A stretch of DNA of 64,000 nucleotides from contig NZ_QVQV01000007.1 of NCBI RefSeq assembly GCF_003429005.1, positions 1 through 64,000 on the forward strand, in the 5' to 3' direction. Source of the stretch: Paraburkholderia sp. DHOC27. Its GTDB lineage: Bacteria > Pseudomonadota > Gammaproteobacteria > Burkholderiales > Burkholderiaceae. The notes under the pieces are model-generated. The model was not told the origin of the DNA and searched no databases. It worked only from the letters and a program-made list of their open reading frames with translations. The position numbers and the translations under genes are program-made. Below are positions 44,899-53,681 of the stretch, piece by piece (positions within the stretch are counted from its first letter, which is position 1; every line of letters begins with the position of its first letter).

Positions 44899-46025
44899 AA
44901 CGCCCTGCCTGGACCCAACGCAAGGAGCGCAGCAATTTGCCGCTGATGCGCTTCATGACATGGCTGTCGCTACGCCTCGGCCGACGCGTGAGCCGCATCG
45001 TGCTGCTGCCCGCAAGCCTCTATTTCATGCTGGCCTCGCCTGCTGCCTGCCGCGCCTCGCGTGCGTATCTGTCGCGCGCACTCGGACGCCAGGCTTCCTG
45101 GTTCGATGTGCTGCGTCACCTGGTGGTGTTTGGCGCGACCATCCACGATCGCATTTATCTGCTCAACGAACGGTTCGATCTGTTCGATCTGCGTCTGCAC
45201 GGCCAGAACATCGTCAGCGAGACGCTGGCGGCGGGACGTGGCGCGTTCCTGATCGGCGCGCACCTGGGCAGTTTCGAAGTGGTACGCGCGATTGGCCGCA
45301 CGCGGCCCGACATGCGCGTCGCCGTCACGATGTACGAGGAGAACGCGCGCCGCATCAATGCGATTCTGGCGTCCATCAATCCCGCCGCGAAGCAGGACGT
45401 GATCGGGCTCGGCCAGGTGGATTCGATGCTGAAGGTGCGCGAGTATCTCGACACGGGCAGCATGATCGGCATTCTCGCCGACCGCACCCTGCTCGGCGAC
45501 GCCCGCGATTCCATGCAGTGGATCGATTTTCTCGGCAGCCCGGCCGCTTTTCCGCTCGGACCGCTGCATATGGCAGCCATGCTCAGGCGTCCGGTGATCT
45601 TCATGACGGGCCTGTACCGCGGCGGCAATCGCTACGATATCCACTTCGAAAAGCTGGCCGACTTCACGCATCTCGAACGCGCGGCACGCAGCGCCGAAGT
45701 GCAGGCCGCGCTCACCCGCTACGTGGCGCGTCTTGAGACACACTGCCGCAGCGCGCCGTATAACTGGTTCAACTACTTCGATTTCTGGCACACCGAGCAG
45801 GCGCAATCCGCCGCGAATGTGGCCAGCGTCGCCAAACCGGGCGGCGTCCGGGCAAGCGGTTCGGGTCCTACCGGCACCGAGGACGTATCGCCTGAGGGCA
45901 ACGCTGCCAATGTGGCGAACGTTGCCAACGGTACGTCCGCCACGACGGTGTCGTCCGCAACCGAAACGCCCCCGGCGATCAAGACCGCCGCCCCCGACCT
46001 GACCTCTCACAGTGGGAACGCCTGA
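44895..46025 (+). CDS. LpxL/HtrB-family acyltransferase
   Basis: 376-residue lysophospholipid/lipid A-type acyltransferase. The HX4(D/E) motif is present as HLGSFE, and the N-terminal MKRPAWTQRKERSN resembles APE-cluster members. It could attach the polyene or a fatty acyl group to a membrane lipid head. Its start overlaps the ligase stop as ATGA. After about residue 310 there is an unusual Ala/Val/Asn/Thr-rich low-complexity tail of some 65 residues. Confidence 0.85.
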   Translation: MKRPAWTQRKERSNLPLMRFMTWLSLRLGRRVSRIVLLPASLYFMLASPAACRASRAYLSRALGRQASWFDVLRHLVVFGATIHDRIYLLNERFDLFDLRLHGQNIVSETLAAGRGAFLIGAHLGSFEVVRAIGRTRPDMRVAVTMYEENARRINAILASINPAAKQDVIGLGQVDSMLKVREYLDTGSMIGILADRTLLGDARDSMQWIDFLGSPAAFPLGPLHMAAMLRRPVIFMTGLYRGGNRYDIHFEKLADFTHLERAARSAEVQAALTRYVARLETHCRSAPYNWFNYFDFWHTEQAQSAANVASVAKPGGVRASGSGPTGTEDVSPEGNAANVANVANGTSATTVSSATETPPAIKTAAPDLTSHSGNA

Positions 46026-46028
46026 CGC

Positions 46029-46727
46029 ATGAACGCCGCACGTCCCTTACCCTTCGTCCCGAGTCTTTTGAAAGCCTGTACGCTGAGCGCATGGCTCGCG
46101 TGCGCGCTGCCCTTTGCCGCGGCGAATGCGGCCACGAACGGTGCTGCAAGCGGTGCTGCAAGCGCTGCTGCGGACGCCGCCCATCCAGCCAGCGTCGCAG
46201 CCTCGGGCTCGGCATCCGGCTGGACACTCGACCGCCTGATGGCCACGCTCGCGCAAAAGAAGTCCGGGCAGGCGAGCTTCGAGGAGACCAAGTACCTCGC
46301 CATTGCGACGGAGCCCGTGAAGTCCACTGGAACGCTTTCGTTCGTCGCGCCGGATCACCTGGAAAAGCGCACGGAGAATCCCAAGCCGGAAGATCTGGTG
46401 GTGGATGGCGACAAGCTGACGATCGACCGCAACGGCCACAAGTACACCCTCGCGCTCACGCAATATCCGGAGCTGTCGGCCTTCATCGAAAGCATTCGTG
46501 CCACGCTTGCCGGCAACCGCTTTGCGCTCGAACAGGTGTACAAGGTTGCCGTCACGGGTAGCGGCGACGACTGGACGCTCACGCTCACGCCGCTCGATTC
46601 GCGCATGCAGGAGAAAATCAACACCATTACGTTGACGGGCACACGCGATCTGTTGCACACGGTCGCAATCCAGCAGGCCGATGGCGATCATTCGCTGATG
46701 CGTCTGCAAAACGGTACGGCTAACTAA
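46029..46727 (+). CDS. LolA-like outer-membrane carrier protein
   Basis: 232-residue exported protein: signal peptide (LSAWLACALPFAAANA), an Ala-rich spacer, then a LolA-like domain with SGQASFEETKYLA at the start and late RMQEKINTITLTGT strand. In aryl polyene clusters a LolA-like protein accompanies the MMPL exporter and probably carries the product to the outer membrane. It ends TAATG, overlapping the exporter start. Confidence 0.82.
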   Translation: MNAARPLPFVPSLLKACTLSAWLACALPFAAANAATNGAASGAASAAADAAHPASVAASGSASGWTLDRLMATLAQKKSGQASFEETKYLAIATEPVKSTGTLSFVAPDHLEKRTENPKPEDLVVDGDKLTIDRNGHKYTLALTQYPELSAFIESIRATLAGNRFALEQVYKVAVTGSGDDWTLTLTPLDSRMQEKINTITLTGTRDLLHTVAIQQADGDHSLMRLQNGTAN

Positions 46728-49426
46728 TGAACGCGCCGCGAGACATGCAGCCGGACACTTCGCGCGACGCAGCGCGGGGCGTGGCGCGCGCGCAGCACTC
46801 GCAGCAATCGCAGCAACCGCGCGCAGCCGGCGGCGTGCTGCGGCAACGCGCGGTGCTGCTATGGCTCGCCTTCCTGCTGGTCTGCGCCGTCGTGATCAGC
46901 CGCACCACGTTCACCGCCGACCTCTCCGCTTTCCTGCCACGCTCACCGAGCGCCGGTCAGCGTGTGCTGGTCGAGCAGTTGCGCGACGGCCTCGTGTCGC
47001 GGCTGATTCTGGTCGGCATCGACGGTGGCGACCCGGCGGGACGCGCGGCGCTGTCGAAACAGATGGCGGCCAGCCTGCGCGGCGACACGCAGTTCGCCTC
47101 GGTGAATAACGGCGAGCCCGTCAGCGAAGAACGCGATCAACGCTTCATCTTCGAGCATCGTTATGTGCTGAGCCCGCTCGTCACGCCGCAGCGCTTCTCC
47201 GCTGCCGGTTTGCATCAGGCGCTGGGGGACAGTCTCGATCTGCTGGGTTCGTCCGCGGGCATGTTCGCGAAGGACCTGCTGCCACATGATCCAACCGGCG
47301 AAGTCACGGCGCTCGTCAGCCGCCTCGATAGCGGCGCACAGCCCGTGTCGCAAGACGGCGTGTGGGCCTCGCGCGACGGCCGGCGCGCCGTGCTGGTCGT
47401 GCAGACCGCGGGCGCCGGCTCAGATACCGACGCGCAGGCTCAGGCGATGACCGCCGTGCAACGCGCCTTCGACGCCGCGGTCAAAACCACGACGGCAAAT
47501 GGCGCTTCCACCTATCACTTGCAGATGACGGGCCCCGGCGTGTTCTCGGTCGAAACCCGTGACAACATCAAGCACGACGTCCGGCGTCTTTCCGCAATCA
47601 GCATCCTGTTGATCGTCGCGCTGCTGCTGGTGGTGTACCGCTCGCCGCTCGCACTCGTGCTGGGACTGTTGCCGGTGCTGTCCGGCGTCGCGGCCGGGCT
47701 CGCCGCCGTCAGTCTCGCGTTTGGCACGGTGCATGGTCTGACGCTCGGCTTCGGCACGACGCTGATCGGCGAAGCTGTCGATTACTCGATCTATCTATTT
47801 GTTCAGTCCTCCCAGGTACAGGGCGCACGACGCGGCGTCGCGCCAGGCGCGAGCAGCGATTCGTTGCGTCAATGGATCAGGCTCTACTGGCCGACCATCC
47901 GGCTCGGCGTGATGACCTCGATTTGCGGCTTCGCGTCCATGCTGTTTTCCGGTTTTCCGGGCCTCGTGCAACTCGGGCTTTACTCCATTGCCGGGCTCAC
48001 CACCGCCGCACTCGTCACGCGCTTCGTGCTGCCGCATCTGCGCGGCACGCGCTTTGCGATTCGCGACGTCTCGGCGCTCGCCGCGCGTCTTGCGAGGCTC
48101 ACCGCCGCCGCGCCGCGTTTGCGTGGCGCGCTCATGGTGCTGTTGATCGCCGCCGTCGCAACGCTGGCGTTGCATCGTCAGGACATCTGGAGTCACGAGT
48201 TGTCGGCATTGAGCCCCGTGTCGAAGCAAAGCACCGCGCTCGATGCCAGCCTGCGTGCTGATGTCGGTGCACCGGACGTGCGCTATCTGGTGGTCATTTC
48301 AGGTGCGAGTCAGGAGAGCGTGTTGGAAGGCGCGGAACGGGTTGCCGCACAATTGCAGCCCCTGGTGGATGCCGGGGTGCTGGCGGGCTACGAAAGTCCC
48401 GCGCTGTATCTGCCGAGTCTGGCGGCGCAGCGGGCGCGTCTTGCCAGCCTGCCAGCTGCGGATGTCCTCACCCAGCGTCTGCGTGACGCTGTCGTGGGTC
48501 AGTCGATCAGCGTCAAGCCGGAGGCGTTCGCCCCGTTCGTGGCCGACGTGGAGAGCGCGCGCCAACAGCCGCCGCTGCAACGTGCCGATCTGCACGGCAC
48601 CTCGATGGCGCTCGCCGTCGATGCACTGCTGACGCAACGTGACGGCCGCTGGAACGCGATGCTCTCACTGCTTGCGCCGGAACATGCCGCAGGGGCCATG
48701 CAAAACACGACGCAAAACGCCGCGCAAAACACAGCGCCCACGCACAGCACTGCTGATCAATCGAGCCTCGATGCCGACAAAATTCGCGCAGCCGTCGCAC
48801 AGGCGCACGTGCCCGACGCACTCTTCGTGGACATGAAGGCCGAAGCCGATCGCCTCTACATCAACTATGTGCGCGAGGACATTCATCTGTCACTGGCGGG
48901 ACTGGCGGCGATCGTCGTGCTGCTGCTGATCGCGTTGCGTTCGCCGCTCGCGGTGGCGCGCACGCTCGCGCCGTTGCTCGCCGCTGTGCTGGTGGTGTGC
49001 GCCGGACTTGCGCTAGCCGGTGAACCGCTCACCATCCTGCACCTGATCGGCATGTTGCTGATCGTCGCGGTAGGTTCGAACTACGCGCTGTTCTTCAACA
49101 AGCCTGGGAGCGGCAGCCATCACATCGCCAGTGACAGCGCCACACCAGACAGCCAGGGCATCGCACCGCTCACGCTGGTCTCACTGCTGATCGCCAACCT
49201 CGCCACCGTGGCCGGCTTCGGCCTGCTTGCGCTGGCGCGCGTACCGCTGCTCAAAGCCTTTGGTCTGACGGTCGGGCCCGGCGCAATCCTCGCGCTGCTG
49301 TTCTCGGCGATTCTCGCGCCCACCATGACACGCGCCGTGGCGCCCGCAACCGCTGCGCGTCGCAAGGAACAGCGTTTCACCGGCGAAAACGCTGGCGGAG
49401 AACCTCGCACCGGAGACAACGCATGA
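46727..49426 (+). CDS. MMPL/RND-family exporter of the pigment locus
   Basis: 899-residue inner-membrane exporter of the MMPL type: two halves, each with a periplasmic domain after the first helix (about residues 45-63) followed by a five-helix bundle (near 285-435 and 720-880). GEAVDYSIYLF in the first half and AVGSNYALFF in the second are the expected bundle motifs. It probably exports the aryl polyene lipid. It overlaps the LolA-like gene before it and the deacetylase after it. Confidence 0.88.
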   Translation: MNAPRDMQPDTSRDAARGVARAQHSQQSQQPRAAGGVLRQRAVLLWLAFLLVCAVVISRTTFTADLSAFLPRSPSAGQRVLVEQLRDGLVSRLILVGIDGGDPAGRAALSKQMAASLRGDTQFASVNNGEPVSEERDQRFIFEHRYVLSPLVTPQRFSAAGLHQALGDSLDLLGSSAGMFAKDLLPHDPTGEVTALVSRLDSGAQPVSQDGVWASRDGRRAVLVVQTAGAGSDTDAQAQAMTAVQRAFDAAVKTTTANGASTYHLQMTGPGVFSVETRDNIKHDVRRLSAISILLIVALLLVVYRSPLALVLGLLPVLSGVAAGLAAVSLAFGTVHGLTLGFGTTLIGEAVDYSIYLFVQSSQVQGARRGVAPGASSDSLRQWIRLYWPTIRLGVMTSICGFASMLFSGFPGLVQLGLYSIAGLTTAALVTRFVLPHLRGTRFAIRDVSALAARLARLTAAAPRLRGALMVLLIAAVATLALHRQDIWSHELSALSPVSKQSTALDASLRADVGAPDVRYLVVISGASQESVLEGAERVAAQLQPLVDAGVLAGYESPALYLPSLAAQRARLASLPAADVLTQRLRDAVVGQSISVKPEAFAPFVADVESARQQPPLQRADLHGTSMALAVDALLTQRDGRWNAMLSLLAPEHAAGAMQNTTQNAAQNTAPTHSTADQSSLDADKIRAAVAQAHVPDALFVDMKAEADRLYINYVREDIHLSLAGLAAIVVLLLIALRSPLAVARTLAPLLAAVLVVCAGLALAGEPLTILHLIGMLLIVAVGSNYALFFNKPGSGSHHIASDSATPDSQGIAPLTLVSLLIANLATVAGFGLLALARVPLLKAFGLTVGPGAILALLFSAILAPTMTRAVAPATAARRKEQRFTGENAGGEPRTGDNA

Positions 49427-50316
49427 GCGCCGCCCCGCTCACCGCGCCGGGCGCAGCGCGTCGCTGGACGCCTTCGCCCTTCATCACCGGCACGGCTGCG
49501 CTGCATGTGGGCGCGGGCGCGGCGCTGCTGTTCGATCCGGCGTTGTGGCCGTGGGCCGCCGGCAGCGTGGTGGCCTCGCATCTGGCCTTGACCGCAGCGG
49601 GTCTATGGCCGCGCAGCAATCTGCTGGGATTGAACTGGACCACCCTGCCGCCGCACGCGGGTCAGCAGATCGCGCTCACCATCGACGACGGCCCCGATCC
49701 CGAAGTCACGCCACGTGTGCTCGATATCCTCGATCAATACCAGGCGCGCGCCACGTTCTTTTGCATCGGTGACATAGCGCACGCTTATCCGAAGTGTGTG
49801 GAAGCCATCGTCGAGCGCGGTCATGCCGTCGAAAATCATAGCCAGCAGCATCGCCATAACTTCTCGCTGCTCGGGCCAGGCGCGCTGCAGCGTGAAATTG
49901 CCGCCGCCCAACAGACGCTCACTGAGATCGCCGGCACACCGCCGCTGTTTTTCCGCGCGCCGGCCGGTCTGCGCAATCCGTTCCTCGAACCGGTGCTGTG
50001 CCGCCTCGGCCTGCATCTGGCGAGCTGGACGCGGCGCGGTTTCGATACCCGCACGCGCGATGCCGCCGTGATATCGCAGCGGCTTCTGCGCGGACTGGCG
50101 GCGCGCGACATTCTGCTGATGCACGACGGTCATCCGGCCCGCGATGCGCAGCAGCGCCCGGTGGTGCTCGACGTGCTGCCCACCGTGCTGGAAGCGGCCG
50201 CCGCGGCGCGCCTCCATTGCACCACGCTGAGGGCGGTGATCGCGCCGGCAGCGGGAAACGTCCCGGCTGCGCATCAGTCGAACTTTCCGTACCCTGAACG
50301 TAGTCAGAACCGATAA
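49423..50316 (+). CDS. Polysaccharide deacetylase (NodB) family protein
   Basis: 297-residue protein with an N-terminal hydrophobic region (about 20-65) and a NodB domain. Motifs present: ALTIDDGPDPEVT (catalytic Asp and metal Asp), ENHSQQHRH (the HSxxH zinc site) and RAPAGLRNP. It would deacetylate an N-acetylated sugar, possibly on the lipid made by this locus, and lies between the exporter and ketosynthase genes with overlapping starts. Confidence 0.85.
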   Translation: MSAAPLTAPGAARRWTPSPFITGTAALHVGAGAALLFDPALWPWAAGSVVASHLALTAAGLWPRSNLLGLNWTTLPPHAGQQIALTIDDGPDPEVTPRVLDILDQYQARATFFCIGDIAHAYPKCVEAIVERGHAVENHSQQHRHNFSLLGPGALQREIAAAQQTLTEIAGTPPLFFRAPAGLRNPFLEPVLCRLGLHLASWTRRGFDTRTRDAAVISQRLLRGLAARDILLMHDGHPARDAQQRPVVLDVLPTVLEAAAAARLHCTTLRAVIAPAAGNVPAAHQSNFPYPERSQNR

Positions 50317-50330
50317 CAGGATCGAACGCC

Positions 50331-51611
50331 GTGAAACCTCTCCTGCTCACGCACTTCACTGCTACCAGTTGCGCCGGCCGAGGACTCGACGCCACCCTCG
50401 CCGCACTGCGCGAGCAACGCGGCGGCCTCACGCCGTGCAACTTCGAGCGTGCCGATCTGGCCACGTGGATCGGTGCGGTCGCAGGCGTCGACGACGAACC
50501 CGTACGCGACGACCTGCGCGATTTCGAATGCCGCAACAACCGGCTCGCCCAGCTCGGCCTGTTGCAGGACGGCTTCGCCGAAGCCGTCGAGGAAGCTGCG
50601 AAACGCTACGGCCCGCAGCGCGTCGGCGTGTTCATCGGCACCAGCACGGCAGGCATTCTTGAAACAGAACTCGCGTACCGGCAGCGCGATGCCGCCAGCG
50701 GCGCCCTGCCCATCGGCTTTCGTTACGCTGAAACCCACAACCCCTATTCCATCGCCGCCTTCGTACGGGCGTTTTTTGCATTGCGGGGACCGGCCACGGC
50801 GATTTCCTCGGCGTGCTCATCCGGCGCCAAGGTGTTCGGCACCGCGCGCCGCATGCTCGAAGCAGGCCTGATCGACGCGGCCGTGGTGGGCGGCGTGGAC
50901 TCGCTGTGCCTGACCACGCTGTATGGCTTCAACTCGCTCGAACTGCTCTCGCCTCAGCCGTGCAGACCATTCGATATCGACCGCAGCGGCATTTCGATCG
51001 GCGAGGCGGCCGCCTTTGCGCTGCTCGAACGCGTCGACGAAACGAACGCTCAGGCGGCCGCCGCTGTCTCCGATGACGTGATCCTGCTGCTCGGCATTGG
51101 CGAATCGAGCGACGCATATCACATGTCGTCGCCGCATCCGGAAGGACTCGGCGCGCGTCTGGCAATCGAGCAGGCGCTCGCATCCGGCGGTGTGGCGGCG
51201 CACGAAGTGGATTACATCAATCTGCACGGCACCGCGACGCCGAGCAACGACACGGCGGAAAGCCTCGCGGTCAAGGCCGTGTTCGACGGCACGCCGTGCA
51301 GTTCGACCAAGGGCGCGACGGGTCACACGCTGGGTGCCGCAGGCGCGCTCGAAGCGGTGATCGCCGCGTTGAGCCTGCGCGAACAATGGCTCCCCGCCGG
51401 CATCAATACGACGCAACCGGACCCGCAACTCGCGCTCAACTATCAACTGCAAAGCCGGCCGGCCACACTGCGGGCAGTGATGAGCAATTCGTTCGGTTTT
51501 GGCGGGACCAATTGCAGCCTGTTGTTTGGACGCGGCGAATTTATGCGGCAGACGGCAGGTGCGAACCGCAACGATGCCGAGCGTCAGAACATACTTCGGG
51601 ATGCCAAATAA
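50331..51611 (+). CDS. Beta-ketoacyl-ACP synthase (FabF-like)
   Basis: 426-residue ketosynthase with an intact triad: Cys162 (SSACSSG), His299 (NLHGTATPSND) and His332 (GATGHTLGAAG). It would extend the polyene chain using malonyl-ACP. The start is GTG with AGGA about 8 bases upstream. Only this one complete ketosynthase is visible in the locus; the next gene is an inactive-looking partner. Confidence 0.9.
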   Translation: MKPLLLTHFTATSCAGRGLDATLAALREQRGGLTPCNFERADLATWIGAVAGVDDEPVRDDLRDFECRNNRLAQLGLLQDGFAEAVEEAAKRYGPQRVGVFIGTSTAGILETELAYRQRDAASGALPIGFRYAETHNPYSIAAFVRAFFALRGPATAISSACSSGAKVFGTARRMLEAGLIDAAVVGGVDSLCLTTLYGFNSLELLSPQPCRPFDIDRSGISIGEAAAFALLERVDETNAQAAAAVSDDVILLLGIGESSDAYHMSSPHPEGLGARLAIEQALASGGVAAHEVDYINLHGTATPSNDTAESLAVKAVFDGTPCSSTKGATGHTLGAAGALEAVIAALSLREQWLPAGINTTQPDPQLALNYQLQSRPATLRAVMSNSFGFGGTNCSLLFGRGEFMRQTAGANRNDAERQNILRDAK

Positions 51612-52444
51612 TGATCGAGCTTACCGCATTCATCGAAGGCGTCGGCCTGCTGGGTCCGGGCCTGGCCAACTGGAACGAGGCTAAAGCGACGCTCGCCGGC
51701 CTCGCACCCTACACCGCCGCCCGCACCATCGTGCCCGCGCCCGCCAGTCTGCCGCCAGCGGAACGGCGCCGCACCGGCACGAGCGTCAAGCTCGCGCTCG
51801 CCGCCGGTCACGAAGCGGCCGCCATGAGCGGGCGCGATGTCGCCACCCTCGCCACCGTGTTTGCCGCGTCCGGTGGCGACGGCCAGAACTGCCATGCGAT
51901 CTGCGAGACGCTGGCGGGCGACGACCGCATGCTCTCGCCCACCCGCTTTCACAACTCGGTGCACAACGCGCCCGCCGGTTACTGGAGCATCGCCACCCGG
52001 GCGATGGCGCCATCCAACGTGCTGTGCGCGTACGACGGCAGCTTCGCGGCGGGCCTGCTCGAAGCGCTGTGCCAGGTCGCCGTGGACGGCGTGCCGACGC
52101 TGCTGATCGCCTTCGACACCGACTACCCGGCGCCGATGCACGAGGTGCGCCCGGTTCCCGACGCCTTCGGTGTGGCCTTGGTGCTGGCACCCCAGCAAAG
52201 CGCGAACGCACTCGCGCGCATCGATGCGCACCTGACCGATGCCCCTGCTGGCGCACTCGCCGACACCGCACTCGAAGCCATGCGGCAGGCCATTCCTGCC
52301 GCACGCGCATTACCGCTGCTCGAGGCGCTGGCGCGGGGTCGCGCAGCCGGCATCGTGCTGGATTATCTGCCCGATGTGCAGTTGCAACTGGATGTCTCGG
52401 TCCCGGAAGAAGCAGGAGCAGGCCCAGGAGCAGTAAGGCAATGA
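51611..52444 (+). CDS. Beta-ketoacyl synthase-like chain length factor
   Basis: 277-residue protein corresponding to only the N-terminal part of a ketosynthase. It keeps the GVGLLGPG start and the region around the active site (VLCAYDGSFAAGLLEAL), but the nucleophile cysteine position holds another residue. This matches the chain-length-factor-like proteins of aryl polyene clusters, which pair with the active ketosynthase. Start TAATG overlaps the ketosynthase stop. Confidence 0.86.
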   Translation: MIELTAFIEGVGLLGPGLANWNEAKATLAGLAPYTAARTIVPAPASLPPAERRRTGTSVKLALAAGHEAAAMSGRDVATLATVFAASGGDGQNCHAICETLAGDDRMLSPTRFHNSVHNAPAGYWSIATRAMAPSNVLCAYDGSFAAGLLEALCQVAVDGVPTLLIAFDTDYPAPMHEVRPVPDAFGVALVLAPQQSANALARIDAHLTDAPAGALADTALEAMRQAIPAARALPLLEALARGRAAGIVLDYLPDVQLQLDVSVPEEAGAGPGAVRQ

Positions 52445-53007
52445 CGTCGAGCTTTCCGCTTTCGCCACCGCTCGGACGCGCGTGGATCGCAGCGCACATT
52501 CCGCATCACGGCGCGATGTGCCTGCTCGATGCAGTCACCGCATGGGACGCCGAGCACATTCGCTGTACCGCGACGAGTCATCGCGATCCGTTGAACCCGC
52601 TGCGCTCGCCGGACACCGGCGCATCGCCCGACGCCCGGGGCCGGCTCGCCGCGGTTTGCGGGGTCGAATATGCCGCCCAGGCGATGGCCGTGCATGGCGC
52701 GTTGCTGGGCGCCTCGCATGACCGGCCGCGCACGGGTTTTCTCACCAGCGCGCGCGACGTCGAAGCGCAAGTAGCACGGCTCGATACGCTGGATGATGTG
52801 CTGCTCGTCGAAGCCGAGCGGCTGAGCGGCAACGACAACACCGTGCTGTACCGCTTTGCATTACGATGCGGCGACCGGCTGCTGCTCACCGGACGCGCCA
52901 CGGTCATGCTCGATGCGAGCGGCGTCATGCCAACAGCTGACCCCGTCGCCAGCCCCGTTGCTATCCCCGTCTTGAACGGCAACCCATCCACCTCTGGATC
53001 CGTGTGA
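52441..53007 (+). CDS. 3-hydroxyacyl-ACP dehydratase (ApeP-like hot-dog)
   Basis: 188-residue hot-dog protein: RAWIAAHIPHHGAMCLLD at the start (His near 21-22), CGVEYAAQAMAVHGAL as the central helix. It resembles the second dehydratase of aryl polyene clusters. ATGA overlap with the previous gene. The last 30 residues are Pro/Val-rich. Confidence 0.83.
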   Translation: MTSSFPLSPPLGRAWIAAHIPHHGAMCLLDAVTAWDAEHIRCTATSHRDPLNPLRSPDTGASPDARGRLAAVCGVEYAAQAMAVHGALLGASHDRPRTGFLTSARDVEAQVARLDTLDDVLLVEAERLSGNDNTVLYRFALRCGDRLLLTGRATVMLDASGVMPTADPVASPVAIPVLNGNPSTSGSV

Positions 53008-53267
53008 TGAAATCACCAACACGCTTAATCACTCTCTCAGCCGCGCTCATGCTGGGCATGCTCAGTCCGCTCGCGCATGCCGACTTCTCGGAAGGTGCGC
53101 ATCAATTCAAGTCCGATGTGAAGAGCGCCGGCAAGCAGACCGGCCACGCGATCCGCGATGCCGGACATGCCGTCGCGCACGGCGCGAAAACCGCCGGCCA
53201 TGCGGTGGCCGATACCACGCGCAATGGCTACTACAAGACCAAGCACTGGGTGAAGGAAAAGACCTGA
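53007..53267 (+). CDS. Small exported helical protein
   Basis: 86-residue protein with a signal peptide (LITLSAALMLGMLSPLAHA) and a mature part of about 60 residues with repeating AGxxxGHA units (AGKQTGHA, AGHAVAHGA, AGHAVAD), rich in Lys, His and Ala. Its start overlaps the dehydratase stop. No family was recognised. Small lipoprotein or exported genes are common at the ends of aryl polyene operons. Confidence 0.75.
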   Translation: MKSPTRLITLSAALMLGMLSPLAHADFSEGAHQFKSDVKSAGKQTGHAIRDAGHAVAHGAKTAGHAVADTTRNGYYKTKHWVKEKT

Positions 53268-53353
53268 GCGCCGCTGCGGAGCGTCGTGAAGGGATGTGAT
53301 GTACTGGGGCTAACGCAACGGTTTGGCGCGAACCTTCACGGCCCCGCGTCTAA

Positions 53354-53377
53354 GGGTTTTTCCTAAGTAAAAAACCC
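53354..53377. terminator. Hairpin downstream of the pigment operon
   Basis: GGGTTTTT and AAAAACCC form a perfect 8-bp stem with an 8-base loop, 87 bases after the last gene. It may terminate the operon, although no T-run follows. Confidence 0.4.
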
Positions 53378-53398
53378 ACGTTCAATATTACGTTTTAC

Positions 53399-53427
53399 TT
53401 TCCATATTCTTTCAAATCGTGTTTAAT
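53399..53427 (+). promoter_or_regulatory. Possible promoter of the small transcript
   Basis: TTTCCA (53399-53404) and TTTAAT (53422-53427) are separated by 17 bp in an AT-rich stretch, matching 4/6 and 5/6 of the sigma-70 consensus. Confidence 0.35.
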
Positions 53428-53458
53428 GAGATCTCGCATTTGACGCGGGGAGATCTTC

Positions 53459-53551
53459 ATGTCGCACTTTTTGCCAGGTGCCGTCATCCAGGGTAGTTGC
53501 ATGGGCGTGGTGGCGCCTGTGCCAGCAATATTCGAGACGTTTTCCGGATGA
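53459..53551 (+). CDS. Candidate 30-residue peptide
   Basis: ATG with GGGGAG 6 bases upstream and TGA at 53549-53551. The peptide starts MSHFLPGAV and ends AIFETFSG; it is mildly hydrophobic with one cysteine, Cys14. Its own promoter-like sites, ribosome-binding site and terminator make it better supported than a chance frame, but no family is recognised. Confidence 0.45.
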   Translation: MSHFLPGAVIQGSCMGVVAPVPAIFETFSG

Positions 53552-53603
53552 CGGTAACGCTGGCCTTGTCCGGGGTGGGCAAGACCAGCGTCATACCTTG
53601 CAA

Positions 53604-53636
53604 ACGGCCGCTCCCCTTCGCGGCCGTTTTTTTTTG
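53604..53636 (+). terminator. Intrinsic terminator
   Basis: ACGGCCG stem, 10-base loop, CGGCCGT, then a run of nine T residues in all. Flanking A residues on the left make it weakly bidirectional, serving the convergent aldo/keto reductase gene too. Confidence 0.9.
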
Positions 53637-53681
53637 CCTGTTGCCAATTAGTTCGTCATCCTTTGTAATCAGGCCTGCCAC

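Larger units (their letters stand above)
53434..53636 (+). ncRNA. Candidate small transcript with hairpin and terminator
   Basis: A roughly 200-nt unit from the promoter-like sites to the terminator, with no following gene on this strand. It carries a 30-codon ORF, then a long hairpin at 53548-53594 (ATGACG/CGTCAT, CTGG/CCAG, CTTG/CAAG) that includes the ORF stop codon. It may be an mRNA, a small RNA or a dual-function RNA. Confidence 0.4.
53268..53681. other. Intergenic region with a hairpin and a candidate small transcript
   Basis: 414 bp between the end of the pigment operon and the aldo/keto reductase stop. It holds, left to right, a hairpin (53354-53377), an AT-rich promoter-like stretch, a 30-codon ORF and an intrinsic terminator (each listed separately). 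Confidence 0.6.
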
